From: a virus
Length of the DNA: 24,508 bases
Direction: 5' to 3' (one strand)
Virus record (IMG/VR): IMGVR_UViG_3300034272_000735
Location: 1-24,508 of that record
Below are positions 1 through 5,589 of this stretch, piece by piece. Each line of letters opens with the position of its first letter. The first letter of the stretch is position 1. Both the position numbers and the translations under genes were made by a program. The notes beneath the pieces were generated by a model. It saw nothing but the letters and a program-made list of their open reading frames with translations, did no database searches and was not told where the DNA came from.

Positions 1-2
1 AA

Positions 3-611
3 GCGGTGAGGCGGGAAAGGGAGGAGTGGGGCAAGCAGCGGGAGCAATCCAAGGCTGCTGAGACCAGTTCCTTCCGAGATGAGAAGGGCTACACGGCGGA
101 GGACTACGAGGCTGCGGCCAAGGAGTTCGATGCTGATGGCGATTCTCAGTTGGCCAAGGCGGCGCGAGCCAAGGCTGATGGAGTCCGAAAAGCTGCTACG
201 GAGCGACAGCAGAAGGTACAGCAGGAGAAGTTCGCAAAGGCATGGTCTGATTCGTATGCACGGTTGTCCGAGAAGGAGACTTGGCTGAAGGATCAGAACA
301 GCCCCGAGTACAAACGTACTGTCGAACTGCTCCAGAAGGTGCCGATGCTGACATCAATGCCCGATGGACTTGTCCATGCGGTGGAATTGATGAAGCTCCA
401 GGACACTGCGGGAAAAGCTCAGTCGATCGAGGCCGAGAACAAGGCTCTGAAGGAACAACTCAATAAGCTCCAGCAGAAGACCGCTATTGGTAAAAGCGTG
501 CCGGCAGGACAACTCAAGGCTGAGGAGAAAGATTTCTCGAAGCTGTCTCTCAAGGAGCAGAGGGAGGCGCTGTTGAAAGCGTCGAGGGCGTTCGACCGGG
601 ACGAAAACTGA
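3..611 (+). CDS. Probable capsid scaffolding protein, 5' end cut off
   Basis: The reading frame is open to the left edge of the window, so the true start is probably upstream; a GTG at 6 could be read as a start but has no supporting signal. About 200 residues are visible, very rich in Lys, Glu, Gln and Ala. Long helical, coiled-coil-like stretches lie at roughly residues 35-80 and 135-160, and the tail is acidic and basic (ending RAFDRDEN). It has no cysteine and no membrane segment. It sits 21 bases upstream of the major capsid gene, the usual place for a scaffolding protein that templates procapsid assembly and leaves before DNA packaging. The assignment rests on composition and position only. 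A minor head protein with a coiled coil is the alternative. Confidence 0.6.
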   Translation, partial: AVRREREEWGKQREQSKAAETSSFRDEKGYTAEDYEAAAKEFDADGDSQLAKAARAKADGVRKAATERQQKVQQEKFAKAWSDSYARLSEKETWLKDQNSPEYKRTVELLQKVPMLTSMPDGLVHAVELMKLQDTAGKAQSIEAENKALKEQLNKLQQKTAIGKSVPAGQLKAEEKDFSKLSLKEQREALLKASRAFDRDEN

Positions 612-632
612 TAGAACAACCACAACTCAAAT

Positions 633-1784
633 ATGCCAGTTACTACTTCAACCACGCTCACCAACCAGTTCCAGAACTACTTCAGCAAGGAGCTGCTCTC
701 GATCGTCCAGCAGGAGACGATCCTCGATCAGTTCTCTATGAAGGCCCCGATCCCCAAGAACAATGGTAACAAGGCCATCTCGATGTTCCGTTTCGGACCT
801 CCGAGCATTGGCAGTGTTCAGACCATCAGCTCTGAGGGTACGGCTATCAGCTCCTCCAACTACCGCGCTCTGGCCCTCAACAGCCTGAGCAAGTCGCTGG
901 CTCAGTACGGTCAGGTGATCGGTTTGACCGACATCCTCCGCGCCACCGACCTGTTCAACTCGCTCCAGCAGGCCACCAAGACCTCCGGTCTGGACATGGC
1001 CCTCTGGGTTGACTCGGTGATCCGCAACACCCTGATCGGCTCCAACCTCACCGCCAGCGGTTCCTCCATCGGTTCCGCCGCCGAGGGTGGTGGTACGTTC
1101 GACAACTCGGATGCCGTGAACACTGTGGCCAGCTCCGGAGGCGTGAAGGTGTACGGTAACCCCGCCACCCTGACCACGCAGAGCTTCTCTGCGCTGAACA
1201 GCGACACCACCGCGGCCAACACCACGATGACCGCTTCGGCTGTCCTCGATTCCATGACCCGCCTGAAGCGCAACCGCGCCCCGCTGATCAACGGCGGCTA
1301 CGTCCTGGCCACCGACCCCCGTGTGACCCGCGACCTGATGCGCGATGCTGACTGGTTGAACGCCTCCAACTACGGCAACAAGGGCCAGCCGTTCTACAAG
1401 GGCGAGGTTGGTTCCATCTACGGTTGCCGCGTGGTCACCCAGACCAACTCGTTCGTCAGCACCGGCTCCGGCACTGCTGCCGATGAGTTCGTTTATCAAG
1501 CGACCTCCGCCGGTGGCGGTCTGGCCGTCAGCAAGGACATCATCGCCTCGTTCTTCTTCGGTAACGAGTCGTTCGGTATCCCTGCTCTGACCGGTGATGA
1601 TCCGTTGTCCCCGCGCATCGTGATCACCGACACCCCCGACAAGTCGGATCCGTTGAACCAGCTCGTCACCGTTGGTGTGAAGCTGTACTTCGCCGCTCTG
1701 CGTCTGGCCGCTGGTAACACCGGTTCCACCGGTAACCCGGTGTGGTACCTCGTCCATCGGACCAAGACCTCGACCACGCTGTAA
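633..1784 (+). CDS. Major capsid protein, N4 gp56-like family
   Basis: This 383-residue protein forms the icosahedral head shell. The N-terminus (TLTNQFQNYFSKELLSIVQQ) followed by a PKNNGNKAISMFRF stretch is typical of the N4 gp56 family of major capsid proteins, which have the HK97 fold and are usually about 380-400 residues long, so it looks full length. The middle (residues about 130-200) is rich in Ser, Thr, Ala and Gly. The C-terminal half carries a segment with LYFAALRLAAGN, also usual for the family. Codon use is strongly biased to C-ending codons compared with neighbours, as expected for a highly expressed gene. The start at 633 has no Shine-Dalgarno site; the preceding bases are A/C-rich. 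A strong hairpin terminator follows 46 bases after the stop. The family call is from recognition, not a search. Confidence 0.88.
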   Translation: MPVTTSTTLTNQFQNYFSKELLSIVQQETILDQFSMKAPIPKNNGNKAISMFRFGPPSIGSVQTISSEGTAISSSNYRALALNSLSKSLAQYGQVIGLTDILRATDLFNSLQQATKTSGLDMALWVDSVIRNTLIGSNLTASGSSIGSAAEGGGTFDNSDAVNTVASSGGVKVYGNPATLTTQSFSALNSDTTAANTTMTASAVLDSMTRLKRNRAPLINGGYVLATDPRVTRDLMRDADWLNASNYGNKGQPFYKGEVGSIYGCRVVTQTNSFVSTGSGTAADEFVYQATSAGGGLAVSKDIIASFFFGNESFGIPALTGDDPLSPRIVITDTPDKSDPLNQLVTVGVKLYFAALRLAAGNTGSTGNPVWYLVHRTKTSTTL

Positions 1785-1829
1785 TATGCGACCCAAGACG
1801 GCCACCATCATGGTGATTGCCGTTAGCCC

Positions 1830-1868
1830 GAGGGGGCATCATCGTAAAGGTGGTGCCCCCTCTTCTCA
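1830..1868 (+). terminator. Rho-independent-type terminator after the capsid gene
   Basis: A perfect 9-bp stem (1830-1838 with 1854-1862, GAGGGGGCA/TGCCCCCTC) can be extended to 14 bp with two G-T wobbles, closing on a GTAAA loop at 1844-1848. The 3' side runs into TTCTCATT, a moderately T-rich stretch. It lies between the capsid stop and the next credible start. It would cut or attenuate transcription so that capsid mRNA is more abundant than downstream mRNA. No promoter is obvious directly after it, so partial read-through is likely. Confidence 0.75.
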
Positions 1869-1908
1869 TTCCGCTTGCGGATGCGATGAGGCTGACAACA
1901 ATGCACCC

Positions 1909-2181
1909 ATGATTTCTATTCCGCTCGAAGCCCTTTCCACTGACATGGAGGATGGCCAACAGGCCATGCCCGAGGTCGGTGATGAAGTGGTTTTGGACGA
2001 TGTTCGCGGTGTCCTCAAGAAGCTCGAAAACGGCGAAGCCTATATCGAGATCCGCAGCGTCAACGGCATGCCCGCTGAGTACGAGAACAAGAGCGAGAAG
2101 GCCATGGCCTCCAAGGAGCCGATGGACGAGAAGGGTATGCGGGAGATGGTTGAGGAGTACGACAGCGAAATGGGTTCCTGA
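1909..2181 (+). CDS. Small acidic protein of unknown function, downstream of capsid
   Basis: The protein has 90 residues, starting MISIPLEALS. An in-frame ATG at 1786 exists, but using it would translate straight through the terminator hairpin and give a basic, low-complexity leader unlike the rest, so I place the start at 1909. The centre (VGDEVVLDDVRGVL...GEAYIEIRSVNG) looks like a small beta-barrel, and the C-terminal third is acidic and helical. It ends 1 base before the next ATG, so translation is probably coupled. I do not recognise a named family. Its position just after the capsid gene suggests a head decoration, head completion or assembly protein, but nothing in the sequence proves this. 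Confidence 0.65.
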   Translation: MISIPLEALSTDMEDGQQAMPEVGDEVVLDDVRGVLKKLENGEAYIEIRSVNGMPAEYENKSEKAMASKEPMDEKGMREMVEEYDSEMGS

Positions 2182-2182
2182 T

Positions 2183-2437
2183 ATGCCGATCTACACCTTC
2201 GAGAACAATGGCAAGTCCATCGAGCATATCGCTCCGATGGGTACCGACTCTGTTGTCCTTGATGGGAAGCGGTGGATGCGACAACCGGTGGCCCGCTTCG
2301 GGGTCACCGGCTTTGCTCGCGAGACCGAACTCAAGGACAACGTGAAGAAGGGATTCAGCCGGATGGAAGACCGTCAGGGTTCCCGCTTCGAGAGCACTTT
2401 CACCAAGAATCAAATCCGGAAGATCTGGGATATATGA
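2183..2437 (+). CDS. Small protein with FmdB-like N-terminus, no zinc ribbon
   Basis: The protein has 84 residues and begins MPIYTFENNGKSIEHIAPMG. The start resembles the MPxYxYxC opening of FmdB-type zinc-ribbon proteins, also seen in some phages, but the CxxC pairs that would hold zinc are absent and there is no cysteine at all. The C-terminal half is basic and helical (KDNVKKGFSRMEDRQGSRFE). The ATG lies 1 base after the previous stop, and the gene overlaps the next start by ATGA (2434-2437). The function is unknown. The gene is probably part of the head/morphogenesis operon, because it is embedded there. Confidence 0.6.
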   Translation: MPIYTFENNGKSIEHIAPMGTDSVVLDGKRWMRQPVARFGVTGFARETELKDNVKKGFSRMEDRQGSRFESTFTKNQIRKIWDI

Positions 2438-2700
2438 GCGACGTAGCAAATCAGGCCATCGAGTATTCGATGGGACAGGGCGGCTTTCAACTGGTGACAG
2501 CCACCACGCTGACCACTGGCCCGTTTGTGGCCATCACCACCATCGCCCCTACCACCTTTAGCTCGATCACCGGTGGCAACATCAGCGGATCCTGGTCCAC
2601 GGCGACCATCCCTGCTGGTATTACCCTGCCGGGACCGATCACGAGCTTCCAGATTTCCAGCGGTCAGGTGATCGCATTCAATGGCGTGATTCAATCGTGA
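2434..2700 (+). CDS. Small Thr/Ser/Gly-rich beta protein, probable virion component
   Basis: The protein has 88 residues, beginning MSDVANQAIEYSMGQGGFQL. It then becomes almost entirely beta-prone (Thr, Ile, Ser, Gly, with repeated T-T-I and S-S-I patterns), with no charged clusters, cysteines or membrane helix. The start is set by the ATGA overlap with the upstream stop at 2434-2437. The next gene starts by a GTGA overlap at 2697-2700. Composition of this sort is common in small structural or capsid-decoration proteins of phages. No specific family is recognised, so the role is inference from composition and neighbours. Confidence 0.55.
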   Translation: MSDVANQAIEYSMGQGGFQLVTATTLTTGPFVAITTIAPTTFSSITGGNISGSWSTATIPAGITLPGPITSFQISSGQVIAFNGVIQS

Positions 2701-2927
2701 CACTCGCTCTCGGCACACGACTGGTATCGAACGGCGGGGGTAATGTTACCCCTGGCGATCTGCCTATCCTGCGCCGGGATCTGCTTCAGGAGGACGACTT
2801 CTTCGTTCTGCTGGAGGATGGTGACAAGATCGTCATCACGTTTGGGACTTTTGACTCTTTAGACTTGGAGAATGGGGATTTCCTACTCCAAGAGGACAGT
2901 GGCAAACTCATCATTCAAGCTAACTAA
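2697..2927 (+). CDS. Small acidic protein of unknown function
   Basis: The protein has 76 residues and starts with GTG inside a GTGA overlap with the preceding gene, which implies translational coupling. The sequence is acidic in its second half, with repeated short motifs: LLQEDDFFVLLEDGDKIVI and later FLLQEDSGKLIIQ. This is an internal near-repeat of the form LLQED-x-x-[FK]-[FL]-[VI]. It has no cysteine and no transmembrane helix. The gene ends the group of small proteins between the capsid gene and the first tail fibre. The function is unknown, and a virion accessory protein is the most economical reading. Confidence 0.55.
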   Translation: MTLALGTRLVSNGGGNVTPGDLPILRRDLLQEDDFFVLLEDGDKIVITFGTFDSLDLENGDFLLQEDSGKLIIQAN

Positions 2928-2933
2928 CAGTTT

Positions 2934-4334
2934 ATGGCAGATACAAAGATCACAGCACTGACGGCGATCACGACCGTCGATCCCGCGGTGGATGTCCTTC
3001 CCATTGTCGATGTCAGTGACACGACGATGGCTGCATCGGGCACCACGAAGAAGATCACCAGCAACCAGATCCTGGGAGCCGGCGGCACCGCCACCCTCGC
3101 CTCCGCCACCATCACCGGCGATCTGACGGTGAACACAAACGTGTTGAAGGTTGATTCGACGAATGATCGGGTGGGTATTGTTAATGCGTCTCCGACATAT
3201 CCTTTGGATGTAGTTGGAACCGGTCGATTCGTTCAGACCAATTTTGCGGACAATATTTTTCGGCTTTCTACTGGAGGATCAACAACCGGCAATATCAATC
3301 AGATCCTGTTTGCCGATCAGGCCACAAGCGCAACTGCCGCAATCACGGCTTACAACTCCGCATTTGGTTCCGGTAAGAACTACGCACTTGGTTTTACGAC
3401 CAATGGATCTGAGCGTTACCTGATCGACAGCACCGGCATCTCCACTTGGTCCGTCGGCGGCTCCACCGCCATGACCCTGAACTCCACGGGGCTGGCCTTA
3501 GGAATGTCGATTTCTAGCCCTTGGGCAACAAACCGGCGCGTTCTACAAATCGGTGGCACTAACAGCGGTGCCATTGCGTTGACTGGCACCAGCGGATCTG
3601 GCGAGCTTTTCTTCAACTCGTTTTTCAATAGTAGCTCTCAAAACATCTGTGTTGTCACAGGTGGAACTGGAAAGTACGACTTTAACGTAAGCACTGTCGG
3701 ATGCCATACATGGAGCATTGGAACAGGAACGGCAGGCAACGCCTTCACCTTCACCCAAGCAATGACCCTCGATACGACTGGGAATTTGCACGTTGGTACG
3801 ACAGCATATGTCGGTGTTGGTTCTAATTTTGTTAACAGCTTAAACGGTTTTAACATTGTTCCTAATAACACCGGAAGTGCTTCAAATCGAAACTGGCAGC
3901 TTGCCGCAAATGGAAGTGCTGCTGGCAATCTTGATTTCACTGTAAGCTCAGCAAACAATACCTATCCGAATTCTGCGTATCGGATGCAGCTTACGTCCGC
4001 TGGTGCGCTCAACAATACCACTGGAACTTACGGCACCATCTCCGATCTGCGATTGAAGGAGAACATCTCCGATGCTCGCAACTATCTGGCCGACTTGCTC
4101 AAGTTGCGCGTGGTGAAGTATTCGCTCAAAGAAGAGTCTTCCGCTGTTGCAACCAAACTCGGTTTTATCGCTCAGGAAGTCGAACTGGTGTTCCCGAATC
4201 TAGTCGATCAATCTGATAAGGAATACGACGGAGCCGAAGGTATTCGTAGCGTGAAGACTAGCATCCTGATTCCGATGCTCTTGAAAGCCATACAAGAACT
4301 CACCGCCCGCGTCCAAACCCTCGAAGCCCGCTAA
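2934..4334 (+). CDS. Tail fibre with C-terminal S74 intramolecular chaperone
   Basis: This 466-residue protein has an N-terminus (KITALTAITTVDPAVDVLPI) of a type common at the front of phage fibre proteins. The body is a long Gly/Ser/Thr/Asn-rich beta region with repeated TMTLNSTG-like and GNLHVG-like strands. The C-terminus is a Peptidase_S74 intramolecular chaperone. It starts at the SDLRLKENI motif (Ser370, Asp371, Lys375) and continues through KLGFIAQEVE to an end coiled coil (LLKAIQELTARVQTLEAR). In this family the trimeric chaperone folds the fibre and then cuts itself off just before the conserved Ser using a Ser/Lys dyad; both residues are present here, so an active domain of about 97 residues is predicted. 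The mature protein would bind the host surface. The start at 2934 has no Shine-Dalgarno site. Confidence 0.85.
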   Translation: MADTKITALTAITTVDPAVDVLPIVDVSDTTMAASGTTKKITSNQILGAGGTATLASATITGDLTVNTNVLKVDSTNDRVGIVNASPTYPLDVVGTGRFVQTNFADNIFRLSTGGSTTGNINQILFADQATSATAAITAYNSAFGSGKNYALGFTTNGSERYLIDSTGISTWSVGGSTAMTLNSTGLALGMSISSPWATNRRVLQIGGTNSGAIALTGTSGSGELFFNSFFNSSSQNICVVTGGTGKYDFNVSTVGCHTWSIGTGTAGNAFTFTQAMTLDTTGNLHVGTTAYVGVGSNFVNSLNGFNIVPNNTGSASNRNWQLAANGSAAGNLDFTVSSANNTYPNSAYRMQLTSAGALNNTTGTYGTISDLRLKENISDARNYLADLLKLRVVKYSLKEESSAVATKLGFIAQEVELVFPNLVDQSDKEYDGAEGIRSVKTSILIPMLLKAIQELTARVQTLEAR

Positions 4335-4337
4335 TTT

Positions 4338-4706
4338 ATGACCATCCTCTGGATCATCGAACGCCTTCTCGTCAAACCTACTGAAGGCTCCCTCACCGAT
4401 GTCGTGATTACCGCCGATTGGCGATGCAACGGCACCGACGAAACCTACAGCGGCACTTGCTACGGCAGCGCGTCGTTCGCGCCTCCGACCGGATCGTTCA
4501 CTCCTTACGAGGATCTGACCGAGCAGCAGGTGCTGGACTGGTGCTACGCCAATGGCGTCGATAAGACTTCCATTGAAGCGAACGTCACCGCGCAGATCGA
4601 GAACCAGATCAACCCGCCGGTCATCGCTCCTCCGCTGCCGTGGGTGCCGGTGCCGCCGGTTTTGGTTGCACCCGTCGAAACTGTCGTCGATGCTCCGGCG
4701 GCATGA
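4338..4706 (+). CDS. Small uncharacterised phage protein, fibre-neighbour type
   Basis: The protein has 122 residues. It follows a recognisable small-phage-protein pattern: a hydrophobic N-terminus with alternating beta residues, a W-rich strand (VVITADWRC), a GxxYGSASFAPP segment, then FTPYEDLTEQQVLDWC and a Pro-rich end (PPVIAPPLPWVPVPP). I recall proteins of this shape next to tail-fibre genes in aquatic phages, grouped as a domain of unknown function (possibly DUF7936, from memory), with no established role. It lies 3 bases after the fibre stop and overlaps the next start by ATGA at 4703-4706. A fibre-assembly or structural accessory role is plausible from position only. Confidence 0.6.
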   Translation: MTILWIIERLLVKPTEGSLTDVVITADWRCNGTDETYSGTCYGSASFAPPTGSFTPYEDLTEQQVLDWCYANGVDKTSIEANVTAQIENQINPPVIAPPLPWVPVPPVLVAPVETVVDAPAA

Positions 4707-4864
4707 TTAAAATTGAACTCACACTGCAACAGTTGCAACAGCTCACCCAGCTTCTCGTGATCGGGATGAAGGCTGGAGACGTTATGAATATGAAGGTTGG
4801 GCTTCCTTTGTACGAAAGCATTGAAGCCCAAGTGAACGCACAGCAGCAGCACAAGCCCGAGTAA
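4703..4864 (+). CDS. 53-residue Gln/Leu-rich helical protein, unknown function
   Basis: A short gene (MIKIELTLQQLQQLTQLLVI...) set by the ATGA overlap with the upstream stop at 4703-4706. The N-terminal 22 residues are an amphipathic Leu/Gln-rich helix that could pack as a coiled coil. The rest is polar and ends in a Gln-rich tail (QVNAQQQHKPE). It has no cysteine and no clear membrane helix. The next ATG is at 4866, 1 base after the TAA. It opens a run of four or five very small genes that looks like a lysis-type block. Function is unknown. Confidence 0.5.
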   Translation: MIKIELTLQQLQQLTQLLVIGMKAGDVMNMKVGLPLYESIEAQVNAQQQHKPE

Positions 4865-4865
4865 C

Positions 4866-5039
4866 ATGGACGCTTCCAACCAAGGCGGAACGAACGGCCT
4901 AGCCCTTTCGCTCGGAACCGCGGCGACTGCGACCGCAGCGTCGATGCTCCCCCAGCTCACGGACGGGATTCGATTCCTCTCCGCCTTGGTTGGCCTTGCC
5001 GCCGCCTGCGTTGCACTTTACAAAGCCCTGAAAAAATGA
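4866..5039 (+). CDS. Holin-like small membrane protein
   Basis: The protein has 57 residues (MDASNQGGTNGLALSLG...). Residues 1-35 are small and Ala/Gly/Thr-rich. A clear hydrophobic segment at about residues 36-53 (IRFLSALVGLAAACVALYKA) is followed by a basic end (KALKK). A single membrane helix with a short basic C-terminus, in a small phage gene next to another membrane gene and a lipoprotein, fits a holin or holin-like lysis protein. The stop overlaps the next start as ATGA (5036-5039), so the two membrane proteins are probably made together. The function is inferred; no holin family signature is recognised. Confidence 0.55.
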   Translation: MDASNQGGTNGLALSLGTAATATAASMLPQLTDGIRFLSALVGLAAACVALYKALKK

Positions 5040-5218
5040 AAAACATCAAAACTACACTCGCTGGCGTTGGCGTCATTCTCGTTGCTATTGGAAGTGCTCT
5101 CAAATCCGTGTTCGATGGCGATCCTAGCACCAACGTCGATCTGACCGCCACCATCGCTCAAGTGACCGTTGGCATCGGCCTTATCTGGGCCAAGGACGCC
5201 GAGAAGAAGGCCGAGTAA
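5036..5218 (+). CDS. Second small membrane protein, holin-like
   Basis: The protein has 60 residues and opens MKNIKTTLAGVGVILVAIGS. This is a pattern seen in small phage membrane proteins with a basic start, a first hydrophobic stretch (about residues 8-24), a polar Asp-rich turn (FDGDPSTNVD) and a second hydrophobic stretch (about 37-51), closing with a charged KDAEKKAE tail. The predicted shape is a two-helix hairpin in the inner membrane. It overlaps the upstream membrane gene by ATGA. A stable hairpin follows 25 bases after the stop. A holin, pinholin or antiholin role is possible for this gene and its partner; which is which cannot be told from sequence. Confidence 0.6.
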   Translation: MKNIKTTLAGVGVILVAIGSALKSVFDGDPSTNVDLTATIAQVTVGIGLIWAKDAEKKAE

Positions 5219-5243
5219 CATCCCGCCAGAACGGCAATGCATC

Positions 5244-5275
5244 GCCAGCGGGATTCACACCTCGCTGGCTTTTCC
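5244..5275 (+). terminator. Hairpin terminator after the membrane gene pair
   Basis: The 7-bp perfect stem GCCAGCG (5244-5250) pairs with CGCTGGC (5263-5269) around a 12-base loop and is followed directly by TTTTCC. This is a standard intrinsic-terminator form, though the T-run is short. It lies in the 60-base gap between the second membrane gene and the next candidate start at 5279. It would separate the holin-like pair from the lipoprotein and second fibre. Confidence 0.6.
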
Positions 5276-5278
5276 ATT

Positions 5279-5479
5279 ATGGACCCAATCCTCAGCATAG
5301 CCCAAGGAGTGGCCAACGCCACGCTCAACAAGATCATAGATCAGAAAGACCAAACCCTTGAAGATGGACAGAAAGACAATCGCCTACGCGACGATCTCCT
5401 TGCTCGCGCTGATGCCGCTGGGCTGCGCCCCAACAAGAGTGGTGATGGTCCCGCCAGGACAACCCGTCAGACTGGCTGA
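5279..5479 (+). CDS. Small amphipathic protein of unknown function, partly overlapping the lipoprotein gene
   Basis: The protein has 66 residues (MDPILSIAQGVANATLNKII...). The first 20 residues form an amphipathic helix and the rest is charged (QKDQTLEDGQKDNRLRDDLL), ending in a basic low-complexity tail. The last 116 bases overlap, in another frame, the lipoprotein gene that starts at 5364. This nested arrangement is like Rz/Rz1 spanin pairs, but there is no convincing N-terminal membrane anchor as an inner-membrane spanin would need. The tail (PARTTRQTG) may be constrained by the overlapping lipoprotein. I regard the N-terminal part as likely real and the function as unknown. Confidence 0.45.
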   Translation: MDPILSIAQGVANATLNKIIDQKDQTLEDGQKDNRLRDDLLARADAAGLRPNKSGDGPARTTRQTG

Positions 5480-5588
5480 AAACGTCAAAGCCCATGTGTG
5501 GGCCAAAGATGCCAGCGGTAACACCGTCAAAAGCCGAAACCGCGTGACAATCCACGAGGGTTGGTACGCACTACCTCCAAGAGAATAG
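5364..5588 (+). CDS. Small lipoprotein, possible outer-membrane spanin or lysis accessory
   Basis: The protein has 74 residues from ATG at 5364; a TTG at 5358 would add two residues and neither start has a good ribosome site. Residues 1-20 are a signal peptide (basic MDRK, then a hydrophobic core) ending LMPLGC, with Cys21 as the predicted lipidated residue. The -3 position is Pro rather than the usual Leu, so the lipobox is not perfect. The mature part (VPPGQPVRLAENVKAHVW, then VTIHEGWYALPP) matches a small lipoprotein type I recall from many phages. Such proteins often lie with lysis genes, and an o-spanin-like role is possible, but the mature part is not Pro-rich like classic Rz1. It ends 1 base before the next ATG. 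Confidence 0.65.
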   Translation: MDRKTIAYATISLLALMPLGCAPTRVVMVPPGQPVRLAENVKAHVWAKDASGNTVKSRNRVTIHEGWYALPPRE

Positions 5589-5589
5589 T

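Noticed and set aside
648-1811. 387-codon open frame on the minus strand opposite the capsid gene
   Set aside because: It mirrors the capsid gene, whose C-ending codon bias removes stops on the other strand. The product is Gly/Val/Arg-rich with no recognisable domain.
1817-1845. Possible promoter (TTGCCG, 17 bases, CATCGT) after the capsid gene
   Set aside because: Poor -10 match, and it overlaps the terminator stem.
1786-1908. Upstream extension of the 90-residue gene to an ATG 1 base after the capsid stop
   Set aside because: The extension would run through the terminator hairpin and encode a basic low-complexity leader. The folded part begins at 1909.
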